Assembly: GCF_001640025.1 (NCBI RefSeq)
Contig: NC_031672.1
Location: 1,178,001-1,242,000, forward strand
Length of the DNA: 64,000 nucleotides
Source of the DNA: Sugiyamaella lignohabitans
Taxonomy: Eukaryota; Ascomycota; Dipodascomycetes; Dipodascales; Trichomonascaceae
Reading direction: 5' to 3'
In this document: one piece after another, positions 21,861-31,123 of the stretch
Layout: each line of letters begins with the position of its first letter
Position numbering within the stretch: the first letter of the stretch is position 1
Made by a program: the position numbers and the translations under genes
Notes under the pieces: generated by a model
What the model was told of the DNA's origin: nothing
What the model saw: the letters and a program-made list of their open reading frames with translations, nothing else
Databases searched by the model: none

Positions 21861-23993
21861 ATGTCGGGTGAAGACGCGTCTTCGTCGCCCGTACAGTCTC
21901 GTTCTACAACTGGAAGACCACCTCTTGGGACGTCGTCGTCGCATTCAAATTCGCCCGTTCCTCCTCAGCATTTATCCGAGTTCTACTCGTTTGTCAACCC
22001 GGGTCTTCCCAGTCCTGCTTTTAGTGGAGTGTCTCGAGACAGAGATATTGACGGTGGTGACACGGGTCATGGTTCGAGAGGATTCATGTCAGGGGGTCAT
22101 GGACATAATAATAGAAACAATGCTGCTGCTGCTGGTTATGGGTATAACCATTCAAGAAACAATTCTTCAGCGTCCACAGATGATCATGTAGCAGGTTCTG
22201 CTGGTGTGGCAGCTGGTGCTGCTGGATTCATCAATCGCAATACTGGTTCTGGGACTCCAGTTCATGGATCTTCTTCAATGTCTGCATATGGAATAGGACC
22301 CGGTTCGAGACCTGGATCCGGTTTAGCTTCTGGTCGACCAGGTTCGGCTTCGGGACCTGCTGGTCCACCTGGAGGTCCAGGAACTAGCAGTTCGCCATGG
22401 GGATTCGGTCTGTTTCGTAAACCGTCAATAGCATCTTTTCAGACGGCAGATTCGACTATGAGTGCTTCTTTTTCGAATATTGGTAATAATCATCCGGATC
22501 TGCCAGCATTAATCACCTCGAGTGAGATTGAAAATACAGCCAAAACGTACCAAAGCCTGCTGGATTCAGCAGCTCGATACCGAGAATCCATTCTAACAAT
22601 GTCTCGAGCAGCAGCAGACTTTGGTCAGGCTTTAGAGGCATGTTCTAGATGTAAAGGAGCAGGTAGTTCATCCGATGGACTACAAGCAGCTGGAGGATTA
22701 CACTATCTTGTGTCGAATCACCAGCAGATTCTCGCCAAAAGTATAACATCAGCATTTGAAGTACCAGTCAAGAAACAGCTCGACTCGTTCACTCAAGTAG
22801 CCAAGGAAAACGAGCTCAAATTTAAAGCCGAGTTGAAAGAAAAAACTCGCAATCTGAAAAGAAGAGAAGCAGAAACTGAGAAAATGGCCCGTCGAAGGGT
22901 ACGAAATCTCGCTGACTACAGAAACTCTCTGCTAGAACTGACTTCGCTAGTCGATGATATTGACCGACTCAAGTACTCATATTTCCAATCTGCATATGAC
23001 GTTGCTGAAACAACATCCAACGAGATGCTACAACTAGCAGCGTCCGTCGTGAGAGCCGAAGTCGAGATCTATGAAGGAATTGCACGAAAAGGATGGTCAG
23101 GAGGTGGTCTCGAAGACCTCATATCAACCTGTCCTGATCCATTTACTGTTGACAATGACGACGATGACCCAATTAACGGCTCGAATACTATTAGTAGTAG
23201 CAGCAGTAAATCCGGTGGCATTTCTGGACTATACGGGTTAATAGCCGGCAGCGGCAGTACAAATGGATCTAGCAACGCTGCTAGCGGTCATGGATATAGA
23301 GACGATAAGAGCGGCAGCACGTTTAAACGACCCAGTACAGCATCTGGCACATCGAGCCACAAGACTCCTAAACAGATATTTAGCATTTTACCCAGCAACT
23401 CGATTCTGCCGCAGAGCCATAATTCTGTGGCAGACAACTCAGAAGACAACGATCCAGGCGACAATGAAGACGACGACGACGATGATGAGGCCGAAAACGA
23501 CGATGTCGGTACTATTAAAAAGAAGGACCGACAACCGTACGACGACGGAGAAATTAACAATCTCGACTCACCAAGTCACCTTCAAGAAACGAACGAAAAC
23601 GGTTACGAAACGAAAACAGAAGAAGACAACGAAGACATTAATAACCACAATAACAACAACAACGATACATATAACACGACATCCTCAAGCGAGTCGCCGA
23701 AAGACGACTCGTTCTACATCGAACGAAACGATTTCTCAGCCGGTCCGTCAGACAGCCGAATCCTGAGCTCTCACGGCTGGAAGAGCCAAGAATTCAAAAC
23801 CGGTTCACTCGAGTCGCCAACGACCCCACACCGACCAGACGACGACCTCGACGAGGTCATCACCGACTTCAGTCGCATCCCGACCCTGACGTCCACACCC
23901 ATCGCCGCCAAACGAAGCTTCTCCTCAGATGACCTCGACGAGGCCATCAAGAGCCCCCACAAACACATGGAAGTGGGCACCACCTTCTACTAA
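21861..23993 (+). CDS. IVY1: IVY1-like inverse-BAR (I-BAR) phospholipid-binding protein
   Basis: 710 residues from the ATG at 21861. An in-frame extension upstream to 21759 begins with GTG and is not used. The recognisable part is about residues 210-425, mostly helical, including YLVSNHQQILAKSITSAFEVP, KRREAETEKMARRRVRNLADYRNSLLELTSLVDDIDRLKYSYF, and AEVEIYEGIARKGW. In S. cerevisiae Ivy1 this is the I-BAR domain that binds phosphoinositides, the Rab7-like Ypt7 and Vps33 on the vacuolar membrane, and dampens TORC1/Fab1. The first 200 residues are Ser/Gly-rich and disordered; the C-terminal 280 are acidic, with Asn and Asp runs. It is longer than yeast Ivy1 (about 450), the difference lying in the disordered ends. 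Convergent with TRM5; PGE8 starts 54 bp past the stop. Confidence 0.82.
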   Translation: MSGEDASSSPVQSRSTTGRPPLGTSSSHSNSPVPPQHLSEFYSFVNPGLPSPAFSGVSRDRDIDGGDTGHGSRGFMSGGHGHNNRNNAAAAGYGYNHSRNNSSASTDDHVAGSAGVAAGAAGFINRNTGSGTPVHGSSSMSAYGIGPGSRPGSGLASGRPGSASGPAGPPGGPGTSSSPWGFGLFRKPSIASFQTADSTMSASFSNIGNNHPDLPALITSSEIENTAKTYQSLLDSAARYRESILTMSRAAADFGQALEACSRCKGAGSSSDGLQAAGGLHYLVSNHQQILAKSITSAFEVPVKKQLDSFTQVAKENELKFKAELKEKTRNLKRREAETEKMARRRVRNLADYRNSLLELTSLVDDIDRLKYSYFQSAYDVAETTSNEMLQLAASVVRAEVEIYEGIARKGWSGGGLEDLISTCPDPFTVDNDDDDPINGSNTISSSSSKSGGISGLYGLIAGSGSTNGSSNAASGHGYRDDKSGSTFKRPSTASGTSSHKTPKQIFSILPSNSILPQSHNSVADNSEDNDPGDNEDDDDDDEAENDDVGTIKKKDRQPYDDGEINNLDSPSHLQETNENGYETKTEEDNEDINNHNNNNNDTYNTTSSSESPKDDSFYIERNDFSAGPSDSRILSSHGWKSQEFKTGSLESPTTPHRPDDDLDEVITDFSRIPTLTSTPIAAKRSFSSDDLDEAIKSPHKHMEVGTTFY

Positions 23994-24047
23994 ACTGGCA
24001 CACGGACACTTAGAAAACTAATGAATGACTTTGTAACGAGTCATGCT

Positions 24048-24185
24048 GCCTCCGGCGGCTGGGGCTCCGCCCCAGACCCTGGTTGCTCCTGCTTCGCAGG
24101 AGACTGAGGGCACCGTCGACGGAACGACTCGAGCGCAGCGAGAGGAGCTGCCAGGGTCTGGGGCGGAGCCCCAGCCGCCGGAGGC
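24048..24185. repeat. PGE8, type b / type a, between convergent IVY1 and TRM5
   Basis: 138 bp, same layout and spacer core (CCGTCGACGGAACGACTCG) as PGE5. It fills most of the 217-bp gap between two stop codons, 54 bp from IVY1 and 25 bp from TRM5. Confidence 0.93.
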
Positions 24186-24210
24186 AGCGGGGGAATTCGT
24201 AGAGAGTCTA

Positions 24211-25695
24211 TTAAGCTAGCGCCACGGGTAGTGGCAGACGGAAGGAGATGCAGTACATGGTTTTGGTGGGTGCGACTTTGCGAACTTTGTGGAAGGAGAG
24301 TTCGGAGAGCGCGATTTGGAAGGACAGGTTTTTGCTGACACGGGCTCGCAGGTCTTCGTGGATTTGGGCGGGCTCGGGTTCGGGCTCGTCGGGCTCGTGT
24401 TTGTGGAAACAGTGCACGTTGATAATGGGCATTTGTTGTGAAGTGGGTGTGTCGGTGCCGAAAGCTGCTTGACGGAGAGATAGGTCGCGGTAGAGACCGA
24501 TGAATCCGTCAAGGAATTCGATGGCCGAGTCTGGCAAGTTCATAACGTAGTGTTTGAAGTGGGTGGGAACCGGGATTTTTTCGGGGATAGAAGTCTCGGG
24601 TTTTGAGCGAGAGACCCGTTTGGGTGGGATCTCAATGACGGGGTTTTTGGCAGCAAAGTCGACGAGCATTTGTGACGATTTCTTGATATACTCACGGCCG
24701 TCTTCGTTTGTGGGGAACACGGTTCTATCGACTTTGTTGAGTTTGATATTGCCGACCATGGACTCGTAGCTGTGGGGGTTCAGATCGTTAGCAAACACAA
24801 TAACGCCCTTTTTACCAGCTGGAACAGCAAATGGACCAACGCCGGCGAACACATCGCATACAGCTTCACCTTTGTTGAACTGCGATATCAGACGAGCATG
24901 CTCAGTGTGCAGACGAGAATTCCAGTACACAGCTTTGAAATTGAATCTGAATCGACAGCCCGATTCGCTCTGTTCGACTTCGAACTCTTCCTTACCAGCA
25001 AGAACTTCCATATCAAAAGTACGGTATACAGCGTGGATTGAGTCCAGTTTATTTACAACAGTCTCGACAAGCGGGTTCTTATCGAGAATGACTTGCCCAA
25101 TGAGGAATCGATATGGCATGTACTCTTCCCGGATATTCATATGAGCAATGTGACCGACTACGGTGAATCCAGTAGGAACCTCGTTTAACAGGTCTTCAGG
25201 CAATACTGATTCCAGAATGTCTTCAGCACGCCAATAGTCGTAGTCTAGATTCAGGGTGTATGGGTGATAAGTGGCTTCAGCTTTCGTTAGAACATCGAGA
25301 GTAGTTGGGGTTACTGCTTGAGGAACTTTATCAGGAGAATTGATATCATGGCGTAACAGAATGGCTTTTTGATTGTTTTCCCATTCGACAATCCGTGATA
25401 TTCCTTGTAATTGTAGCAGGTCAGATCGCGAGTTTTTTACTAGAGATGCAAAGAAAGACTGGTCTTTTAGAAGTGCTGCGACAAGTGGTACTTTGACTGT
25501 AAAGGCTGATTTGTCGAGTTCCATCATGCCTCTATGAACAGGAGGATGGAAATCACGCACCCATTCTCGTCGGTCAGTTTTTTGTTTTTTGGCGACCGAC
25601 TCAGATGCTGACATTCTAAATAGTTGACTGATATAGGAAACAGGTAGAGTGAGATGTTTGGGCTGGTTTTTGAGAAAAGGCAACAACCGGTTCAT
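24211..25695 (-). CDS. TRM5: tRNA (guanine37-N1)-methyltransferase
   Basis: Transfers methyl from S-adenosylmethionine to N1 of G37 next to the anticodon, which prevents +1 frameshifting. The 494-residue protein shows the Trm5 signature GHIAHMNIREEYMPYRFLIG (about 181-200), NSRLHTEHARL (259-269), the SAM-binding motif DVFAGVGPFAVPAG (281-294) and the catalytic MNLPDSA (385-391). The first 27 residues contain several basic residues and leucines but no acidic residue, and are followed by a second ATG (residue 28, at 25614) opening MSASESVAKKQ. Yeast Trm5 acts in both nucleus and mitochondria, so the long form is likely mitochondrial and the short form nuclear/cytosolic (inference). It shares a 714-bp divergent promoter with OMS1. 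Confidence 0.95.
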   Translation of the reverse strand: MNRLLPFLKNQPKHLTLPVSYISQLFRMSASESVAKKQKTDRREWVRDFHPPVHRGMMELDKSAFTVKVPLVAALLKDQSFFASLVKNSRSDLLQLQGISRIVEWENNQKAILLRHDINSPDKVPQAVTPTTLDVLTKAEATYHPYTLNLDYDYWRAEDILESVLPEDLLNEVPTGFTVVGHIAHMNIREEYMPYRFLIGQVILDKNPLVETVVNKLDSIHAVYRTFDMEVLAGKEEFEVEQSESGCRFRFNFKAVYWNSRLHTEHARLISQFNKGEAVCDVFAGVGPFAVPAGKKGVIVFANDLNPHSYESMVGNIKLNKVDRTVFPTNEDGREYIKKSSQMLVDFAAKNPVIEIPPKRVSRSKPETSIPEKIPVPTHFKHYVMNLPDSAIEFLDGFIGLYRDLSLRQAAFGTDTPTSQQMPIINVHCFHKHEPDEPEPEPAQIHEDLRARVSKNLSFQIALSELSFHKVRKVAPTKTMYCISFRLPLPVALA

Positions 25696-26409
25696 AAAAA
25701 GAGTGAATGATCAATCTAGCAGCTAGCAGATAGATTGATAATTGCCAACTGACTGAAAATCAGCTAAGATTTGACAGAATGGACTGAGAATTAGCAACGT
25801 TTGGAATGAGACTAGCTGATACCAGTGGTGTGAGATCAGTGGTATGGGATCAGTGGTGTGAGAACAGACTGAGAACTACCTGAGAAACTGGGAACGAACT
25901 GAGATCCACTAGAGAAGAGATTAAAAACAAAGTGAAAATCAGCTGTGAACAGACGGAGACCTAGTTGTAAGCAGACTGATATCAGGCCGAGAAGAGTGTG
26001 AGAGCAGACTCAGATCACAACTGAAAAATTAATCCACAAACCAGGATAAAATGAAAGCAACGACAAAAGTGATTCAATGCTGAAAAAATCAAATCGAAAA
26101 ACAAACTCAACAAAGTCAGATCAAATATTCAATGACTGTCAGAGTCAAATATCCATCTGCAACACCTGCCAGTCTTATCTCCTCTTACATATACATAGTC
26201 TAATTTTTCAAGATCGGCAGGGTGTTTTGCGACATTGGTCTTATCTTTTGAACAGCCGTTCTGAAAAATTGATAAGGATGCTGCAGGTTCATGACCTCTG
26301 TCAACAGATAACCGTCTGTCATTCTCGAGGAAGAACTCATTTATTGTCCTAGATCTGGATTGGGACTGAATAACTATCTCGACTGATACCGAAGGTTGGG
26401 TATTTTGAT
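25696..26409. promoter_or_regulatory. Divergent TRM5 / OMS1 promoter
   Basis: No gene is seen. The TRM5-proximal half is made of loosely repeated words (GACTGAGA, ATCAGCTG), including three tandem 14-bp copies of ATCAGTGGTGTGAG type at 25821-25862. The OMS1-proximal half carries no obvious motif. Confidence 0.5.
25821..25862 (+). repeat. Three tandem 14-bp units
   Basis: Copies at 25821, 25835 and 25849 of ATCAGTGGTGTGAG, with one to three differences between copies. They lie in the TRM5/OMS1 divergent promoter. Confidence 0.8.
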
Positions 26410-27531
26410 ATGTTATCTCGAAATAACTGTAGCTTACGAGAGATGATGAGCTGGTCAGGCAGGCTGGTGGTACCGTCCACTTCACGACATATCCACATGA
26501 ATTCATCCAGAATTTTATCTCTCTCCTCACAATTATCATATACGACACTCAATACACCTGTTATATCCCCAATTACACAAACACCACTCTTAGCAAGATA
26601 TGCCTCGTCAGCACGTGGTCCTATTCGGCCAGCCAAAGTAACGAATAATCCTACCTGGATCAAGAAACTAAAATTGAGATGGAGAAAGATGGACGATGAC
26701 CCAGTCGCTCGTAAACGATTTGCCATGGCTGTCATAGCATTTTATATGATTACAGGATTCTTTGGATTTCAGTATCTTCAAGATACCAAATACCGAGCCA
26801 CTGGTGAGGCCAACCCTTACAAGCCCATGGACGGTAGCAGTGCTGATTCAACTACAAAAGCAGCTGGAACTGAGTCGGCACCTGGGATTGTCGAGCCTCG
26901 TGATACTACAGATGTCTACGAGTCACTAGCTAAAGAGTACGACGACAAAATTTGGCTTGAAGAGCTGACTTCGTACATCTGGTGGACCCGCCGTCGTCTA
27001 ATGCGAGCTGTTGAAGGAGACGCACTTGAAGTCTCGTGTGGAACAGGCCGCAATATCAAGTACCTGGACCCCAAAAAAGTCAATTCAATCACATACCTCG
27101 ACTCGTCTCCAGCTATGCTCGAAGTGACCAAAGAAAAATTCGAAAAGCGATTCCCGAACTATAAAAACGTGCAATATGTGAAAGGACGAGCTGAAGATCT
27201 CGTAGCCATTGCTGCCAAATCTGGACAAAAGTTCAACACCATTTTCGAGTCATTTGGACTCTGTTCACACGAAGATCCTGCCAAAGCTCTCCAAAACTTC
27301 CGACAACTGTTAAAACCCAACGGACGAATCGTTCTCCTCGAGCACGGTCGGTCAACCTACGCATCTGTCAACGAGCGAATGGACCGTACCGCCGAAAAAC
27401 GAGCTCAAGAATGGGGCTGTCGCTGGAACCTCGACATCGACCACATCGTCAAATCCAGCGGTCTCCAAATCGTCGACGAGGGCCGCTACCATTTTGGCTC
27501 CACCTACTTCTACATCCTCAAGGCCGCTTAA
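26410..27531 (+). CDS. OMS1: OMS1-like mitochondrial membrane methyltransferase
   Basis: A 373-residue class I methyltransferase. The N-terminus is rich in Ser/Arg with few acidic residues, consistent with a mitochondrial presequence. One membrane segment spans about residues 104-123 (FAMAVIAFYMITGFFGFQYL). The SAM-binding motif I is ALEVSCGTGRN (205-215), followed by YLDSSPAML (motif II) and GRIVLLEHGRS (motif III region). In S. cerevisiae Oms1 is an inner-membrane protein found as a multicopy suppressor of respiratory-assembly defects; its substrate is not firmly established. The ATG at 26410 is the first in frame. Convergent with RRP4; PGE9 begins 69 bp past the stop. Confidence 0.88.
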   Translation: MLSRNNCSLREMMSWSGRLVVPSTSRHIHMNSSRILSLSSQLSYTTLNTPVISPITQTPLLARYASSARGPIRPAKVTNNPTWIKKLKLRWRKMDDDPVARKRFAMAVIAFYMITGFFGFQYLQDTKYRATGEANPYKPMDGSSADSTTKAAGTESAPGIVEPRDTTDVYESLAKEYDDKIWLEELTSYIWWTRRRLMRAVEGDALEVSCGTGRNIKYLDPKKVNSITYLDSSPAMLEVTKEKFEKRFPNYKNVQYVKGRAEDLVAIAAKSGQKFNTIFESFGLCSHEDPAKALQNFRQLLKPNGRIVLLEHGRSTYASVNERMDRTAEKRAQEWGCRWNLDIDHIVKSSGLQIVDEGRYHFGSTYFYILKAA

Positions 27532-27600
27532 CGCTCCTCCCTCTCATCTCTGTACATAACTTTTTTTGCATTCCCCCTCCATTTCACACGATCGGGGTCT

Positions 27601-27764
27601 GCCTCCGGCGGCTGGGGCTCCGCCCCAGACCCTGGTTGCTCCTCTCGCTTCGCTCGAGTCGGGCTACGGGCCGTCCAGATCGCGAATTCACAGTATTTTG
27701 GACCCTCCCGTTCGCTCGCGAAGCGAGCACAACCAGGTCTGGGCGGAGCCCAGCCGCCGGAGGC
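27601..27764. repeat. PGE9, type a / compact type g, between convergent OMS1 and RRP4
   Basis: The left half (from 27601) has the 7-bp-stem terminal hairpin. The right half has the compact 6-bp version (CTGGGC-GGA-GCCCAG) with the GCTCGC-GAA-GCGAGC inner hairpin. Its ends are 69 bp from the OMS1 stop and 73 bp from the RRP4 stop. Confidence 0.92.
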
Positions 27765-27837
27765 ACGTCTACCCCCCCTCGTGCCCCAGAAGGAAGGAAA
27801 ATGCACAAATAATATTAAATACGGAGGAGGTGGTTAC

Positions 27838-28914
27838 TTACTCGTCAGAGCGGTCAGCGGCCAGGGCCTCGGCAGCCAGGATGGCTTTGACCTCGTCTTC
27901 GATGAGGTCACCGGCACTGGCGTACGCCAGACTGGCTTCATAGGCCGCGATGAGCCGGGTTTCGTTGACCCCTACTTCTTTAAATGCCAGGGCTCGAATA
28001 CAGTTGGCGTATCGGGCAATATTTTCACGTGTCGAGGTGTTGATTTCCTCGTTGGTGTCTGAGTAGATTTCCAGACCCGAGGTCTCTTCGAGTCGGGTGA
28101 TGGAAACATCAGCAGCTACTTTACTGCTCTTACTCAGCCAAATATACCCATTAATCCCCAGAATCATATCAACACCTCCTGGCAATCGGTACAATTGAGT
28201 TCTGAGTCTGATAATCAGCGACGATGGCACTTGTACGAGCATTCCATTTCGCAGTTTTCCGTACCGTAGCGAACGGGTATGAAGAGAAGCACCTCCGTCT
28301 GAAAATAACGCCTGAACCTCGGCATTCAATAGATCTCCTTCTTTTAAAAACTGTCTCATTTGTAATTCGTCGCTTTCGGACTTTCTTCGTAACACACCTC
28401 CTGGCAAATTAACGGATCCTAGTAACAGAGCAGCGTCCTGATTGCCGCCAATATCGACCTTCCATCGCTTGTTGCCGACCTCGGTGATCCTGCCAATGAC
28501 ATGGTCTCCAATAACAGGCTGATATCTTCCTCGTAACGGCGTCACACTCAGCAGTTTATTCACTCGAGTTATAGTTCCTGCCACCGACGAAAACGTCTTC
28601 TCGTCTTGAGAAAATGTGCCATGGCCTCGCATCCACATTGTATCTTCAGTAATCAGTTCTCCTGGCGTCACCAGACTACTTCCTTTCGTCGAGGATCCAA
28701 ATCCCGATCTTTTGTCGTTATCATTTGCATCTCCATCGTCATCATCCAGATCTCTCATTTCAGCATCTGACCCCGAATCAGCGTCTTCATACTCTAACTC
28801 ATCCACTCCATCCACATCCTCCTCATCTCCACCATTGGCCCTCTTCAATTTCCTATTTCCGCCACTAACACCGCCGTAAACGGTCTCTGGCCGCGATATC
28901 GCAATCACAGGCAT
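27838..28914 (-). CDS. RRP4: Exosome RNA-binding cap subunit Rrp4
   Basis: Component of the three-subunit cap of the RNA exosome, which guides RNA into the channel for 3'-5' processing and decay in nucleus and cytoplasm. 358 residues, starting at the ATG at 28914 (MPVIAISRPETVYGG); the frame extends five codons further but only from TTG. After an N-terminal strand region comes an acidic insert (about 29-67), longer than in S. cerevisiae. The S1 domain follows at about 127-195 (GRYQPVIGDHVIGRITEVGNKRW, VDIGGNQDAALLLGSVNLPGG). The KH domain follows, with VPSSLIIRLR and GGVDMILGINGYIWL. All three Rrp4 signatures are intact. Convergent with OMS1 and divergent from NPL3. Confidence 0.96.
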   Translation of the reverse strand: MPVIAISRPETVYGGVSGGNRKLKRANGGDEEDVDGVDELEYEDADSGSDAEMRDLDDDDGDANDNDKRSGFGSSTKGSSLVTPGELITEDTMWMRGHGTFSQDEKTFSSVAGTITRVNKLLSVTPLRGRYQPVIGDHVIGRITEVGNKRWKVDIGGNQDAALLLGSVNLPGGVLRRKSESDELQMRQFLKEGDLLNAEVQALFSDGGASLHTRSLRYGKLRNGMLVQVPSSLIIRLRTQLYRLPGGVDMILGINGYIWLSKSSKVAADVSITRLEETSGLEIYSDTNEEINTSTRENIARYANCIRALAFKEVGVNETRLIAAYEASLAYASAGDLIEDEVKAILAAEALAADRSDE

Positions 28915-29358
28915 TCTCTCACTCTCCAATCACAAAACCGACTCTCTTCTCGGTCACTCTTGTCCCCCTGTATATTTTCTACTTCACCACTCACTCTGAA
29001 ATTTCACGCCGATCCACGCAGGGGGTGCTCCTGCGGCGCGCGCCGCACTGGTGCGATACATCCACTGCCACTGCCTCCGGCGGCTGGGGCTCCGCCCCAG
29101 ACCCTGGCTGCTCCTCTCGCTCCGCTCGAGTCGTTTCTCCGGGAGTCCCCCACCCTCTCCTGCGAAGCAGGAGCTACCAGGGTCTGGGGCGGAGCCCCAG
29201 CCGCCGGAGGCAGAGGACCCTGCTGCAGTTCCCCGTGATCGTCAGGGTAGGGGTTGATCGGGAGATAGGGTTTTCTGGTTCGAGGGCGTGTGTGAGTTTT
29301 TCAGTTGTTCGTTCGTTCTCACATATTTCGAGTGATTGAAAGAAGAAGGAAAAAAAAA
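28915..29358. promoter_or_regulatory. Divergent RRP4 / NPL3 promoter carrying PGE10
   Basis: 444 bp between two start codons. PGE10 occupies the middle (29073-29211). The NPL3-proximal part ends with an A-rich leader. No other motif is clear. Confidence 0.55.
29073..29211. repeat. PGE10, type a / type b, in a divergent promoter
   Basis: 139 bp with both terminal hairpins intact. It is one of the minority of PGEs not next to a stop codon, about 160 bp upstream of the RRP4 ATG and about 150 bp upstream of the NPL3 ATG. Confidence 0.92.
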
Positions 29359-30426
29359 ATGAGTGAACTGGATCTCGCGAGATTGTTTGTCCGACCAGTT
29401 GGTCCCGACGTGTCTAAGGAGGAGTTGGAAGATGTTTTTAGAGCTTATGGAGAAGTTTCTGAGGTGAAGCTTATGCGTGGATACGCTTTTGTGGAGTTTG
29501 GTAACGAGGAAGAGGCCAAGGCCGCTCGTGACGGACTTAATGAAACAGATTTCCATGGCCAGAACTTCCAAATCGAGTATGCCAAGCCTAAGCCAACTCC
29601 CCGTGAACGTGACGAGTACAACAGTGCCAAATTTGGCGGTGGTAAGCGTTATAGAGTTCTTGTCAGTAACCTTGGCGAGGACGCTTCATGGCAGGATTTG
29701 AAGGATTTCGCTAGAGATAATAATATTCAGGGAGTCAATTATGCCGATGTTTCTCGTGCTAGAGACGGTACTGGTGTCATTGACTTTGTTTCTCAGGCCG
29801 ATTTGGAAGATGGTTTGAGTAAATTAGACGGTCTTGAGTTTAAGGGCTCGACCATTTCTGCTTCTGAAGACCCCAATCCTCCTCCTCTTCCTTCAGGACC
29901 TCCTCGTTTTAGAGATAGTTATGGTCGTGGTGACCGTGGTGGAAGATATGGCGATAGACGTGGTGGTGACCGTGATTACGACCGTCGTGGTGGTGACCGT
30001 GGTTATGACCGTTATGACCGTCGTGGTGGAGACCGTGGATATGATCGTGGTGACCGTTATGACCGTCGTGGTGGAGACCGTGATTTCGACCGTCGTGATA
30101 GAGGTGGTGACCGTGATTTCGATCGTCGTGACAGAGGCGGTGACCGCGATTATGACCGTCGTGACAGAGGAGGTCGTGATTTTGACCGTCGTGACAGAGG
30201 TGGCCGTGATTTTGAGCGTCGTGACCGTGGTGGCCGTGATTATGAACGTCGGGACCGTGGTTCTGATCGTCGTGAAAGCCGTGGTGGACGTGATGATGAT
30301 GAGACATATACCAGACAACGATCTCAATCGCCTCCTCGTTATGCTAATGGAGCCCGTGAGCGTGATGACGACGTGCCTGTTCACGATGCCGAGCCTGCTC
30401 ACGACGACGCTGAGGGTACCTGGTAA
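29359..30426 (+). CDS. NPL3: Npl3-like RNA-binding protein (two RRMs, RGG/RD-rich tail)
   Basis: An SR-like mRNA-binding protein used in 3'-end processing, splicing and mRNA export. 355 residues from the ATG at 29359; a frame extension to 29305 begins with TTG. RRM1 spans about residues 8-77 (RLFVRPVGPDV and the RNP1-like GYAFVEFGNEE). RRM2 spans about 95-170 and has the SWQDLKDFARD diagnostic of Npl3 and SR proteins. ISASEDPNPPPLPSG links to a tail (about 180-325) built from repeated GGDRDYDRRG and GGRDFDRRDR units. Yeast Npl3 has RGGF/SR repeats instead; here Asp/Tyr/Arg dominate, giving a mixed-charge tail. The tail DNA is internally repetitive, so open frames appear on every strand; these are shadows. 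Npl3 tails are methylated and phosphorylated in yeast. Confidence 0.9.
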   Translation: MSELDLARLFVRPVGPDVSKEELEDVFRAYGEVSEVKLMRGYAFVEFGNEEEAKAARDGLNETDFHGQNFQIEYAKPKPTPRERDEYNSAKFGGGKRYRVLVSNLGEDASWQDLKDFARDNNIQGVNYADVSRARDGTGVIDFVSQADLEDGLSKLDGLEFKGSTISASEDPNPPPLPSGPPRFRDSYGRGDRGGRYGDRRGGDRDYDRRGGDRGYDRYDRRGGDRGYDRGDRYDRRGGDRDFDRRDRGGDRDFDRRDRGGDRDYDRRDRGGRDFDRRDRGGRDFERRDRGGRDYERRDRGSDRRESRGGRDDDETYTRQRSQSPPRYANGARERDDDVPVHDAEPAHDDAEGTW

Positions 30427-30814
30427 ACTGACATTGCCATTTTGCCTGAAAGCGTTATATGAACCTGTGTATTAAAACAACAAAAAAAGAAATTGGCGCG
30501 GGCTCTTGTTTATTATTATTTGTGTTTTCTTCGCTACCGTTGTCCCGTTTTTGTTCTTCGAATGATAGTCCAGACCCGATTGATGGAGAGATGCTTAGTC
30601 GCTTGTCATGCCGTGCTGTCTGAGTTTTGAGTTTGTGTAATTTTAGTTATCGTTATTGGATACGTTGATATTCAGGTGTAGTTAATTCTAGTAATATTGG
30701 ATTGGCTGGTTTGGTTTGGTTTCACCCGATTCCGTTGCCTGGTATCCCTATTGGACCTCCCTTGGCCTGGTAAGTACTGCTACTAACACACTAGCGATTC
30801 TAGGGGTCGGTTGT

Positions 30815-30874
30815 GCCTCCGGCGGCTGGGGCTCCGCCCCAGACCCCGCTGCTCCTCTCGCTGCGCTCGAGTCG
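30815..30874. repeat. PGE11, type-a left half
   Basis: A complete 60-bp left half, 388 bp after the NPL3 stop, without an adjacent right half. The next right half, PGE12, is 1.1 kb away in the correct inverted orientation. Confidence 0.88.
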
Positions 30875-31123
30875 GGCGTGGGGGACATGCTCTGTTCTGG
30901 CGAACGTGGTTGGCGAGGTGTTTTGCCGGTTGGTATCTCGATTGTTGGCCGTTTGAGGGCTATTCTGGAGCTGTAATTGTGCTGCGAATTCGATGTTAAC
31001 CTTGTTTCTGGGCCTGTATTCTCTCAGGTCGCTGTTAAGTTGGTTTAAAAATCCATAATAAGAGTGTAGGAAGCAAAATATTGTCAAGAGAACATGGCAA
31101 GCTTTAGATGCTGGTATATTCAA

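Noticed and set aside
22302..22312. GGTTCGAGACC, a match to the tRNA B-box
   Set aside because: It lies inside the IVY1 coding frame, with no A-box, no acceptor-stem pairing and no terminator run nearby.
29893..30402. Long open frames on the opposite strand and in other frames of the NPL3 tail
   Set aside because: They are shadows of the Arg/Asp/Gly codon repeat, low-complexity His/Asn or Thr/Val runs without start context.
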